Below, piece after piece: positions 16,575 through 26,287 of a stretch of DNA of 64,000 bases; within the stretch, counting starts at the first letter, position 1; every line of letters starts with the position of its first letter. A program made the translations under genes and the position numbers. The notes under the pieces are model-generated. The model saw only the letters and a list, made by a program, of their open reading frames with translations. It had not been told where the DNA came from and searched no databases. The stretch spans positions 62,001-126,000 of the forward strand of contig JAFTTH010000009.1 in assembly GCA_017466885.1 (NCBI GenBank), in the 5' to 3' direction. The stretch is from Oscillospiraceae bacterium. Its GTDB lineage: Bacteria; Bacillota; Clostridia; Oscillospirales; Ruminococcaceae.

Positions 16575-16661
16575 CAAAAAAGAGCATCCTTTCCGCGCAA
16601 TCTGGATCCCGGCCCGATTCCGGGGGTTGTTCCTTTTTCGCGGCAGGGGATGCTTTTTGCG
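16575..16661 (+). terminator. Branched hairpin between ybeY and era
   Basis: An imperfect stem of about 20 pairs joins 16575-16597 (agcatcctttccgcg) with 16639-16661 (cgcggcaggggatgct). A small inner hairpin (cccgg / ccggg) sits in the loop. The right arm runs into tttttgcg, so it could act as a terminator. Its size and branching are unusual for a simple terminator. Confidence 0.6.
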
Positions 16662-16689
16662 TTCTTTATGATCAATAAGGAGATTAAAA

Positions 16690-17592
16690 ATGATAGAAAT
16701 TCCAGAAACCAAAAGCGGTTTTATTGCAATTATCGGCCGTCCGAATGTGGGAAAATCCTCCATTCTCAATGCAATGATCGGAGAAAAGATTGCCATTGTG
16801 TCGGATAAACCCCAAACAACCCGCACCCGCATCACCGGTGTTTTGACCAGGGAAGAGACCCAGCTTGTATTTCTTGATACCCCCGGAATGCACACTCCAA
16901 AGCATAAGCTTTCGGAGCATATGGTAGAAACGGTAAAGGATTCGGTGGCAGATGTTGACCTGGCCCTTTTGGTAGTCACTCCGGAAAAGGAGCCCTCCAA
17001 AGCGGAGATTTCCCTTTGTCAGGAGCTGAAAGCCGGCCGGATTCCGGCGATTCTTGTGATCAATAAGATTGACTTGATTGAAAACAAAGAGCTTTTGATC
17101 CCGGTCGCTGAGAAATATAGCCGTCTTTATGATTTCGCGGAGGTGTTATTCGTTTCTGCATTGGAGCACGATGGGGTAGACTACCTGCTGGATCTCCTTT
17201 GCAAATACGCGCAGCCCTCACCCCACTTCTTTCCGGACGATACCTTGACCGATCAACCGGAACGGGTGATTGCCGCAGAGATCATCCGCGAAAAGCTTCT
17301 CCGCTCTATGCGGGATGAGATTCCTCACGGAATTGCCGTCGTCATTGAGAGCATGAAGGAACGGGAGGATGGACGGCTCGTGGATATTCACGCTGCCATT
17401 TACTGCGAGCGGGAATCCCACAAAGGAATGATCATTGGCAAATCGGGAGCATTGCTCCGAAAAATCGGATCTGAGGCCAGAATTGAGATCGAGGGCTTCC
17501 TGGGAATGAAAATCAACCTTCAGCTTTGGGTCAAGGTTAAGCCGGATTGGCGAAATCGTGAGGCTTTGATCCGTTCATTCGGATTGGAATAA
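16690..17592 (+). CDS. era: GTPase Era
   Basis: Era binds the 3' end of 16S rRNA and helps assemble the small ribosomal subunit. The 300-residue protein has G1 GRPNVGKSS (about 16-24), G3 DTPGMH and G4 NKID. A C-terminal KH domain carries the motif GMIIGKSGALLRKIG. It is followed by YqzL and RecO, as in Bacillus. The start has an aataaggag site 7-8 bases upstream. Length is standard. Confidence 0.97.
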   Translation: MIEIPETKSGFIAIIGRPNVGKSSILNAMIGEKIAIVSDKPQTTRTRITGVLTREETQLVFLDTPGMHTPKHKLSEHMVETVKDSVADVDLALLVVTPEKEPSKAEISLCQELKAGRIPAILVINKIDLIENKELLIPVAEKYSRLYDFAEVLFVSALEHDGVDYLLDLLCKYAQPSPHFFPDDTLTDQPERVIAAEIIREKLLRSMRDEIPHGIAVVIESMKEREDGRLVDIHAAIYCERESHKGMIIGKSGALLRKIGSEARIEIEGFLGMKINLQLWVKVKPDWRNREALIRSFGLE

Positions 17593-17735
17593 TTTTCCCT
17601 TGCGGGACAACCATATTTTCCACTGCATTTTTGGAAGGGCATCCCTGTCACTCCAACCTTTTCCGTTCATATACTGTTAGGGCAAGGACAAAATATTTGA
17701 TGTACCCTCACACCCTCGGAAAGGATGCCTGCCAA

Positions 17736-17915
17736 ATGAACGGAGAAATGCTTTGGAAACTGTTTGAACAAACCGGAAACACCGGAATATATTTGCTGTA
17801 TAAGCAGGAAAAGGGCCGGAATATCCACCCCATTGTCAAGGCAGGTGAGACGCACTGTGAATCTGAAAACCCCAGGAATTGTGATCAAAGAGCAGAAAAT
17901 CAACCAAGGGGATAA
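17736..17915 (+). CDS. yqzL: YqzL-like small protein
   Basis: The 59-residue frame begins MNGEMLWKLFEQTGNTGIYL. This matches the YqzL family, short proteins found between era and recO in firmicutes and recognised by the WKLFxxTG motif. Position and motif both support the call. The function is unknown. The frame overlaps the first 59 bases of recO, and the last 20 or so residues look like an out-of-frame reading of recO; only the first 35-40 residues match the family. An aaagg site lies 11-12 bases before the ATG. Confidence 0.65.
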   Translation: MNGEMLWKLFEQTGNTGIYLLYKQEKGRNIHPIVKAGETHCESENPRNCDQRAENQPRG

Positions 17916-18618
17916 GCTACTGACTTTTTTGACGCGGGATCACGGTGTTATTTCCGCTTACGCAAACGGTTCGGGACGGCCAAAAAGCAGGCTCGCGCCC
18001 GCCTCGGAGCTCTTTGCATACTCCGATCTGATGTTATTTTACCATCGGGATCGGTACATAGTTGACGATGCCGATATCATTGAAATATTCTTTGAGATCC
18101 GGTCGGATATTGAGAAGCTCGCCTTTGCCTCCTACTGCGCAGAGCTGACTGCATCCCTTTCTCCGACCTCAGAGGATTCCGCGGAGTTTTTGCGTCTTCT
18201 GCTGAATACACTTCATCTCACCGCCAAAAATAAGCTCCCTGTGTCTGTGCTCAAACCGATCTTTGAGTTGCGAAGCCTTTCCATTTCAGGATTTTTGCCC
18301 GACCTGGTTGCCTGCAAAGGCTGTGGAGAATATCTGGGAGATGAGATGCTTTTTTCTCCACTGGAGGGAGCACTATCCTGCGGAGCTTGCCGCAAAAATG
18401 AAGATATGCTTTCTACCTGGATTCCTTTAAGTGAAGGGGTTCTCTCTGCAATGCGCCATATTGTTTACAGTGACTTTGAAAAGCTGTTCAGCTTTCGGCT
18501 GAATCGCGCAGAGCACCCACTTTTGATGGATTGCGCAGAACAGTATATGCTGGCGCAAACAGAGCGAACCTACCATTCTCTTGAGTTTTTCCGGTCTGTT
18601 TTCCAGTTTCAAGATTGA
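17857..18618 (+). CDS. recO: DNA repair protein RecO
   Basis: RecO loads RecA on SSB-coated DNA with RecR. The 253-residue protein begins with an OB-fold (VNLKTPGIVIKEQKI, GDKLLTFLT, GVISAYANG). A helical domain follows, with a zinc-type Cys cluster CKGCGEYLG ... SCGAC (about 150-180). The start is taken as GTG at 17857, which has aggtgag seven bases upstream and begins exactly where family similarity begins; the frame is open 31 codons further upstream without family sequence. It lies after yqzL and 26 bases before mutS2. Confidence 0.93.
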   Translation: MNLKTPGIVIKEQKINQGDKLLTFLTRDHGVISAYANGSGRPKSRLAPASELFAYSDLMLFYHRDRYIVDDADIIEIFFEIRSDIEKLAFASYCAELTASLSPTSEDSAEFLRLLLNTLHLTAKNKLPVSVLKPIFELRSLSISGFLPDLVACKGCGEYLGDEMLFSPLEGALSCGACRKNEDMLSTWIPLSEGVLSAMRHIVYSDFEKLFSFRLNRAEHPLLMDCAEQYMLAQTERTYHSLEFFRSVFQFQD

Positions 18619-18644
18619 AAGCATCCTGCCAAGAAGGGGACAAT

Positions 18645-21029
18645 ATGAATCAAAAGATCGAAAAATATGCCAGAATATTAGAGTTGGATAAAATCCTCTC
18701 TGCTCTCTCTGCCCATACCAGCTTTTCCGGAAGTGCTGAGCTGGCCGCAGAGCTTGCTCCTGTTTCTTCTATTGACGAGGTAGAGGAGCGGCTCTCTTTA
18801 ACGGAAGAGACTTTTTTTCTGATGGCACGATACGGCGCGCCCACCATAACCCGGATCTACCCGGTGGCCTCTCCGCTGAAGCGCGCTGAAATCGGTGCCG
18901 TTCTTTCACCGGTCGAGCTTTTGCGAATCGGTGAGGTACTTCGGATGATTCGAAGCGTCAGCGAATGGAGAAGTCGGTTTTCCAACGAAGAAACAAAGCT
19001 GGATTATCTTTTCTTCGCTCTTTCACCCAACCGTTTTTTGGAGGATAGCATCCATAATGCAATCCTTTCAGAGGAAGAAATCGCCGATAATGCCAGCCCT
19101 GAGCTTGCAACCATCCGCAGAAAAATTCGTTCTGCGGAAAGTCGGGCGAGAGAAGCGCTGGAAAAGATCGTCCGGGGGCAGTCATATCAAAAGTATCTGC
19201 AGGATAATATCATTACCATCCGGGATGGACGGTTTGTTGTGCCTGTAAAGGCAGAATACCGTACAGAGGTATCCGGATTGATCCACGATACCAGCTCCAG
19301 CGGTGCGACTCTTTTTATAGAGCCAATGGCCGCAGTATCTGCAAATAATGAGATTCGCATCCTCCACGGAAAAGAGCAGGAGGAAATTGAGCGGATTTTA
19401 TCGGAGCTTTCTGCCAGCTGCGCTTCTTTTGGTGCAGATATTCTTTCAGGGTACGAATTGCTTTGTCAGATTGACTTTCTTTTTGCAAAAGCAAAGCTGG
19501 GTTACCAAATGAACGCACAGCGCCCCAAACTCAATGACCGGGGGGAGATCTTTTTAAAGGGTGCTCGTCACCCGCTCATTGATCCGGACAAGGTTGTGGC
19601 TACCGATATTTCCCTTGGGAAGGACTTCGACTGTCTGGTCATTACCGGCCCGAATACCGGTGGAAAGACCGTTACCCTCAAAACCATCGGACTGTTGACG
19701 CTGATGACTATGTGCGGCTTGCTGATTCCGGTAAGGGACGGCAGTATTGTCTCTGTTTTTGATAAGATCCTTGTGGATATCGGTGATGAACAGAGCATTG
19801 AGCAAAGCCTTTCTACCTTCTCTGCGCATATGACCAACATCATTTCTATTCTCGGAGAGGCTGATATTACCGCTTTGGCGCTGATAGACGAGTTGGGTGC
19901 CGGCACAGACCCGGTCGAAGGTGCAGCGCTTGCTGTTGCAATTTTGGAGTCTCTGCGGAAAAAGGGTTGCAAAATCGCCGCAACTACTCATTATGCAGAA
20001 CTGAAGGTTTACGCCTTAACAACAGCGCGGGTAGAAAACGGTAGCTGCGAGTTTGATGTGAACACCTTAAAGCCGACCTACCGCCTGCTGATCGGCGTTC
20101 CCGGCCGCTCTAACGCCTTTGCAATCTCCACACGTCTGGGATTGGATGAATCCATTGTCGAAGCGGCAAAAGGCTTTATGGATACCGAAAGCCGCCGATT
20201 CGAGGATGTAATTGAAAATCTGGAAACCTCCCGTCAGACCTATGAGCAAAAGGCTGAAGAAGCGGAACAGCTCCGGATCTCCCTGAAAGAGCTGAAGAGG
20301 GAGACCGAAGCGGAAAAAGAGCGGAGCTATCATCAAAGGGAGCAGGAAATGGAGCTTGCCCGGAAGGAAGCAAGAGAGCTTGTTCGCCGGGCAGAGCGGG
20401 AAACCGAAAAACTTTTGGAAGAACTTCAGGAAATCAAGCGTCAAAAGGATAGCGCGGCCTTCGCTGAAAATCTTGCCAAAGCAAAAAGCGGAATGAGAAG
20501 CCGGCTCAATGCCATCAAGGATGAAGCTGACCCGGTAGTTATGACTCGGGACAATAGCAACTATACTCTTCCCAGGCCTTTGAAAAAGGGGGATGAGGTG
20601 CTGATTCTTGATCTTGACCGAAAGGGTACGGTACTGGATATTTCCTCCAGCGGTCAGGTTACGGTTGCTGCCGGCATTGTGAAAACCAAGGTTCCTCTTT
20701 CCAACCTTCGTTTGATTGAAGGAGGGAAGAAGGAGCAGACTGCATCGGTGGGTCGCCGGGGTGTTCGGGGCAATGCCGAGCGAAATGCCGAAAGCCAAAT
20801 CGATATCCGCGGTATGAACGTGGAGGAAGCAACTATGGTGCTGGATCAGTATATTGATAATGCGGTTTTGGCAAATATTCCTTCTGTCACCATCATTCAC
20901 GGAAAGGGAACAGGGGTTCTTCGGGCAGGCGTTCATTCTTATCTGCGCCGTCATAAATGCATTCGCACCTTCCGACTGGGAACCTTCGGAGAAGGGGAGA
21001 TGGGAGTTACCATCGCTGAGTTGAAGTAG
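18645..21029 (+). CDS. mutS2: MutS2 family endonuclease/ATPase
   Basis: The 794-residue protein has the MutS core and ATPase, with Walker A GPNTGGKT near residue 335 and DELGAGTDP as Walker B. A long charged coiled coil (about 510-630) is followed by a C-terminal Smr nuclease domain (DIRGMNVEEA, HGKGTGVLR). MutS2 lacks the mismatch-recognition domain. In Bacillus it acts on recombination intermediates and collided ribosomes. The ATG at 18645 has aagaagggg upstream. It ends one base before the convergent small membrane gene, with no terminator between them. Confidence 0.95.
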   Translation: MNQKIEKYARILELDKILSALSAHTSFSGSAELAAELAPVSSIDEVEERLSLTEETFFLMARYGAPTITRIYPVASPLKRAEIGAVLSPVELLRIGEVLRMIRSVSEWRSRFSNEETKLDYLFFALSPNRFLEDSIHNAILSEEEIADNASPELATIRRKIRSAESRAREALEKIVRGQSYQKYLQDNIITIRDGRFVVPVKAEYRTEVSGLIHDTSSSGATLFIEPMAAVSANNEIRILHGKEQEEIERILSELSASCASFGADILSGYELLCQIDFLFAKAKLGYQMNAQRPKLNDRGEIFLKGARHPLIDPDKVVATDISLGKDFDCLVITGPNTGGKTVTLKTIGLLTLMTMCGLLIPVRDGSIVSVFDKILVDIGDEQSIEQSLSTFSAHMTNIISILGEADITALALIDELGAGTDPVEGAALAVAILESLRKKGCKIAATTHYAELKVYALTTARVENGSCEFDVNTLKPTYRLLIGVPGRSNAFAISTRLGLDESIVEAAKGFMDTESRRFEDVIENLETSRQTYEQKAEEAEQLRISLKELKRETEAEKERSYHQREQEMELARKEARELVRRAERETEKLLEELQEIKRQKDSAAFAENLAKAKSGMRSRLNAIKDEADPVVMTRDNSNYTLPRPLKKGDEVLILDLDRKGTVLDISSSGQVTVAAGIVKTKVPLSNLRLIEGGKKEQTASVGRRGVRGNAERNAESQIDIRGMNVEEATMVLDQYIDNAVLANIPSVTIIHGKGTGVLRAGVHSYLRRHKCIRTFRLGTFGEGEMGVTIAELK

Positions 21030-21030
21030 G

Positions 21031-21288
21031 CTATTCCTCCCGGAGAGATAAATATGCAATCAGCGCAACGATGTTCGCTGCAAAAAAGGACCCTAATGCC
21101 GCTTCGTGGCAGTGATCGCAGACCGATTTGACGAATATGTAGTCATCAATGGAACGAATCGGGAGAAAATAGAGCAGAAGAATTCCCAAAAGGTACACAC
21201 CCACCATCACCGCGAAACCGATCCCCGAATAAACCAGCGGCAAAATCGGAGTCTTCTTCACTTTTGTTTTGGATGAGATCCGTTTCAT
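21031..21288 (-). CDS. Small two-helix membrane protein, unknown
   Basis: The 85-residue protein starts at the ATG at 21288, which has aaagga nine bases upstream. A basic N-terminus (MKRISSKTKVKK) is followed by one long hydrophobic stretch (about 18-42), a polar middle with CDHCHE, and a second hydrophobic segment (about 62-80). The CxxCH group looks like a haem c or metal site but stands alone, so this is only a note. The gene is convergent with mutS2 and has no clear family. Confidence 0.5.
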   Translation of the reverse strand: MKRISSKTKVKKTPILPLVYSGIGFAVMVGVYLLGILLLYFLPIRSIDDYIFVKSVCDHCHEAALGSFFAANIVALIAYLSLREE

Positions 21289-21382
21289 TTGCTTGCATCC
21301 TTTCATTATTTCTGATATTAAGTATACCGAATTGTTTTGCGCGCATCAATGCAAAAATATTCCCAGAAAAGAAGGCTAAGTT

Positions 21383-22177
21383 ATGTCATCTCCGCCCATT
21401 GGGATCTCAACTGCCAGTCTCTATCCGGAAGAGCTGGAAAAAGCATTGCAATTTCTTGCAGAAAACGGAATTGGTCAAACAGAGCTATTCTTCAACTGCA
21501 TGACCGAAATTGAGCCGGAATTCACTCGGCTTTACCGAAACTGCACCCGGGATTACGGTATCCGGATTGCCGCAACCCACCCCTTTACCTGCCCCCTAGA
21601 GCCCCTCCTTTTCTTTTCCGGATACCAAAGAAGAACACAGGAGAGTCTGGAGCTTTATCGGAAATTTTTTGATTTTACCGCCGAGGTAGGAGGCAACATT
21701 TTCGTTTTTCACGGAGCAAAATATCAAACACCCTGCGAGGATCAGCAGTATTTTGATGTATTCGGCCAACTGCAGGATCTGGCCACCCAAAGCGGCGTTA
21801 TCATTGCCCAGGAAAACGTATGCCGTTGCAAAAGCCGAAGCTTAGATTTTTTGAAGGATATGAAAGCCTATTTGGGAGATAAGGCGCTCTTTACCCTTGA
21901 TTTAAAGCAGGCCATTCGTTCCGAGGAATCTCCCTTTGCAATCATTGATGCTTTGGGATCATCCATTGTTCATCTGCATATCAGTGATTCCACTGCGGAA
22001 AACGACTGTCTTGTTCCGTTAGATGGAACCTTTGATTTTGACGGTTTATTCCGTCAGATGGAGGCTCTTTCTTATCAAGGGGTCTATTTGGTGGAGGTCT
22101 ACCGAAACTCCTACCGCGAGGCCTCCGACCTAGTCGAAAAGGTTCACATCTTTACCGACCGATATCAGCTGTCTTAA
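21383..22177 (+). CDS. Sugar phosphate isomerase/epimerase family TIM barrel protein
   Basis: The 264-residue protein has the pattern of the xylose-isomerase-like/AP endonuclease 2 TIM-barrel family: [16 protein letters not shown] at the start, then [30 protein letters not shown] (a metal-site Glu), [17 protein letters not shown] and [10 protein letters not shown] at the end. Such enzymes move sugar carbonyls or hydroxyls using a divalent metal, but the substrate cannot be predicted. Neighbours (mutS2, nrdR) give no pathway hint. An agaaggc-type site lies before the ATG. Confidence 0.78.
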   Translation: MSSPPIGISTASLYPEELEKALQFLAENGIGQTELFFNCMTEIEPEFTRLYRNCTRDYGIRIAATHPFTCPLEPLLFFSGYQRRTQESLELYRKFFDFTAEVGGNIFVFHGAKYQTPCEDQQYFDVFGQLQDLATQSGVIIAQENVCRCKSRSLDFLKDMKAYLGDKALFTLDLKQAIRSEESPFAIIDALGSSIVHLHISDSTAENDCLVPLDGTFDFDGLFRQMEALSYQGVYLVEVYRNSYREASDLVEKVHIFTDRYQLS

Positions 22178-22223
22178 TGCGGAAATTTCCGCCCATTATA
22201 TTGCAGAACGGAGAGATTACATT

Positions 22224-22676
22224 ATGAAGTGTCCGGCTTGTGGTTTTGTGGAAAGTAAGGTTATTGATTCTCGCCCCACCGATGATGGTGAACGGATCCG
22301 CCGCCGCAGAGAGTGCCTTTCCTGCGGAAAGCGGTTCAGCACCTTTGAAGAGATTGAAAAAACGCCCTTGGTTATTATCAAGCGGGATAAATCTCGGGAG
22401 GTTTTTGACCGTGAAAAGCTCTTAAACGGTCTTCTGCGTGCCTGCGAAAAACGCCCCGTTTCTGTGACTGAGTTGGAAAAGGCTGTTTCTGAAATTGAGG
22501 CATCTCTTCGCAATAGTCTGGATAAGGAGGTTACCTCTGCCAAAATCGGCGAATTGGCAATGGAAAAGCTCTCTGCGTTGGATGAGGTGGCTTATGTCCG
22601 GTTTGCATCTGTTTACCGTCAGTTCAAGGATATCGAAACCTTTATGAAGGAAATTGAAAAGATGCTGAATAAATAG
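22224..22676 (+). CDS. nrdR: Transcriptional repressor NrdR
   Basis: NrdR senses ATP and dATP and represses ribonucleotide reductase genes. The 150-residue protein opens with a zinc ribbon (CPACG near 3-7 and CLSCGKRF near 31-38). An ATP-cone follows ([21 protein letters not shown] and [11 protein letters not shown] near the end). It is one of the most uniform families in bacteria, and length and motifs fit. The gagagat site is moderate. No ribonucleotide reductase gene is in the window. Confidence 0.97.
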   Translation: MKCPACGFVESKVIDSRPTDDGERIRRRRECLSCGKRFSTFEEIEKTPLVIIKRDKSREVFDREKLLNGLLRACEKRPVSVTELEKAVSEIEASLRNSLDKEVTSAKIGELAMEKLSALDEVAYVRFASVYRQFKDIETFMKEIEKMLNK

Positions 22677-22758
22677 GGTAGAAGTGCTGTATTATTCCGT
22701 AAAATATTTGATATTTTTTGTGTGGAAGAAAAAAATCCTTGAAACTTAAAAATAAATA

Positions 22759-22787
22759 TTGACGAAGGACCAATTTTGGCATATGAT
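22759..22787 (+). promoter_or_regulatory. SigA-type promoter for acpP
   Basis: TTGACG (22759-22764) and TATGAT (22782-22787) are spaced by 17 bases and end 36 bases before the acpP start. The FapR-type operator known upstream of firmicute lipid genes was not seen. Confidence 0.7.
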
Positions 22788-22823
22788 ACTGGTATATTGA
22801 TTTTTGACAAGGAGGGATTGCAG

Positions 22824-23051
22824 ATGGTATTTGAAAAGGTTAAAACGATCATCGCAGATCAGCTTGCCATTGATGAGGATTCGATCACTATGGAATCCAA
22901 TGTGATTGATGATCTGGGCGCCGATTCTTTGGACGTTGTGGATGTTCTGAGCCAGCTTCAGGATGAGTTTTCTGTTGACGTTCCCGATTCCGAAATCGAG
23001 AATATGAAGACGATTGGCGACATCGTCAACTATATCGAGAATAATCTCTAA
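22824..23051 (+). CDS. acpP: Acyl carrier protein
   Basis: The 75-residue acidic protein has the phosphopantetheine site DLGADSLDVVDV, with Ser35 as the attachment point. It carries growing acyl chains in fatty acid synthesis. The ATG at 22824 has a strong aaggagg site. The frame is open further upstream, but the extra residues lie over the promoter and are not family sequence. It stands alone here, away from other fab genes, with its own promoter and terminator, which is common for clostridial acpP copies. Confidence 0.95.
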   Translation: MVFEKVKTIIADQLAIDEDSITMESNVIDDLGADSLDVVDVLSQLQDEFSVDVPDSEIENMKTIGDIVNYIENNL

Positions 23052-23077
23052 TTATTCCGGTGAATTGCAAACGCAAA

Positions 23078-23115
23078 GAAACGCACTTTTCTGTATGGAA
23101 AGGTGCGTTTTTCTT
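23078..23115 (+). terminator. Terminator after acpP
   Basis: The stem aaacgcac...ggtgcgttt is followed by ttcttttc. It lies 27 bases after the acpP stop and before yunB. Confidence 0.8.
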
Positions 23116-23177
23116 TTCACAAAATACCCTTTATTCTGCATATATTATTTATAGCACCGATGAAGGGTGGAATCACT

Positions 23178-23858
23178 ATGCGACGCTTGAAGAAAAGAAA
23201 CCGAATCACCGGTATCATTCTCCGTGTGATTGCAGGAATTGTAGCGATTATCACCCTTGTGATCCTGTTGGATTTTTCCATTACACCCACCGTTCGGTCT
23301 GTTTCCGCTGCAAGCGCAAAACGAATTATGAATGAATTGGTGGCTGAAGCGGTGTCGGAGTATCTTACCGGCAGAGACGAACCGCCCGCACCGGCCAAAA
23401 TCATCACCGATGAAGAAGGAACGATCACTGCCATCTCTGCTGATATGGTGGAGGTAAACGCAATCCGTTCTGTTTTAACAGTTGAGATCCTTAAGAAAAT
23501 GGAAAGGCTCAACCAAACAGATTTGACCATTCCGCTGGGCAGCCTGATTGGTTTGCGAACACTTTCAGGCAGGGGGCCGGGAGTTCCTTTCCGGATTGTT
23601 ATGGCAACTGCGCCGACCCTGCGACTTGTTTCGAACCTGAAAAGCGCCGGCATCAACCAAACCTGTCATTCCATTCGGATTCAGGTTTCTCTTTCTGCAG
23701 AAGCAATCCTGCCTTTTATGGGAGAAGCGATCGTTTCGGATCACGAAATTCTTCTTTCCGAGGTTGTTCTTGTGGGGAACGTGCCACAATCCTATACGCA
23801 CGTTTTAGGGGATGATTCTTCCACCGTTTCCAAAATAAATGACTATGGCGCACAATGA
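23178..23858 (+). CDS. yunB: Sporulation protein YunB
   Basis: The 226-residue protein has one N-terminal membrane segment (about 15-35, ILRVIAGIVAIITLVILLDF). The YunB sequence follows: ITPTVRSVSAASAKRIMNELV, then IPLGSLIGLRTLSGRGPGVPFRI and the closing SLSAEAILPFMGEAIVSDHEILLSEVVLVG. Bacillus YunB is SigE-dependent and needed for proper spores; its activity is unknown. The ATG at 23178 is preceded by aagggtgg. An upstream ATG (23160) would add six residues. It is a single gene between acpP and ligA. Confidence 0.9.
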   Translation: MRRLKKRNRITGIILRVIAGIVAIITLVILLDFSITPTVRSVSAASAKRIMNELVAEAVSEYLTGRDEPPAPAKIITDEEGTITAISADMVEVNAIRSVLTVEILKKMERLNQTDLTIPLGSLIGLRTLSGRGPGVPFRIVMATAPTLRLVSNLKSAGINQTCHSIRIQVSLSAEAILPFMGEAIVSDHEILLSEVVLVGNVPQSYTHVLGDDSSTVSKINDYGAQ

Positions 23859-23865
23859 TTTTTTA

Positions 23866-23895
23866 TTGCATTCTATATGCTGGATATGTTATAAT
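23866..23895 (+). promoter_or_regulatory. SigA-type promoter for the ligA operon
   Basis: TTGCAT (23866-23871) and a perfect TATAAT (23890-23895) are spaced by 18 bases, eight bases after the yunB stop and about 80 bases before ligA. The leader then contains the hairpin at 23925-23948. Confidence 0.65.
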
Positions 23896-23924
23896 ACTAT
23901 TAACTGTTTCCATGGGGTTTCACC

Positions 23925-23948
23925 CCCGAAAAGGACAAGCTTTTCGGG
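23925..23948 (+). promoter_or_regulatory. Hairpin in the ligA leader
   Basis: A perfect nine-pair stem, cccgaaaag / cttttcggg, with a short loop lies between the promoter and ligA. It is not followed by a strong T-run (cattttaa), so it is either a weak terminator/attenuator or an mRNA-stabilising stem. Confidence 0.5.
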
Positions 23949-23956
23949 CATTTTAA

Positions 23957-25966
<2,010 letters not shown>

Positions 25967-25986
25967 AGCAAAGTTTCTTTACACGT

Positions 25987-26256
25987 ATGATGGAAATTGA
26001 CCTGAAAAAAATTGCCGCATTGTCCCGCCTGCGTATCGACGATGCAGATTACCCTCTCTTAAAAGAACAAATGATGCAAATTGTTCTCCGTATGGAGCAA
26101 ATGCCCTTGCCGGAAGATTCCCAAGAAAAGTTTTCCGATGCCGAAATGATTCTCCGAGAGGATAATCCCACTCCCTTTGATACCCCAGAACTCTTAACAC
26201 AAAACGCCCCCAAGATGGTAGACGGATATTTTTCCATTCCCAAAACGGTAGATTAA
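25987..26256 (+). CDS. gatC: Asp/Glu-tRNA amidotransferase subunit C
   Basis: GatC is the small linker subunit of the GatCAB complex, which converts misacylated Glu-tRNA-Gln and Asp-tRNA-Asn to the Gln and Asn forms. The 89-residue protein begins with the typical DLKKIAALSRLRID and ends with the extended FDTPELLTQNAPKMVDGYFSIPKTVD that wraps around GatA. The ribosome site is weak. The start could be either of two adjacent ATG codons (25987 or 25990). Confidence 0.9.
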   Translation: MMEIDLKKIAALSRLRIDDADYPLLKEQMMQIVLRMEQMPLPEDSQEKFSDAEMILREDNPTPFDTPELLTQNAPKMVDGYFSIPKTVD

Positions 26257-26287
26257 ATCCACACACGAAAAGAAAGGAGGAACAGAG

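Noticed and set aside
21245..21270. CxxCH in the small membrane protein as a cytochrome c site
   Set aside because: A lone motif in an 85-residue membrane protein without other c-type features or maturation genes nearby is not enough.
21360..21503. The + strand frame 21264-21503 before the isomerase
   Set aside because: It overlaps the isomerase start and the antisense membrane gene and shows no ribosome site or family pattern.
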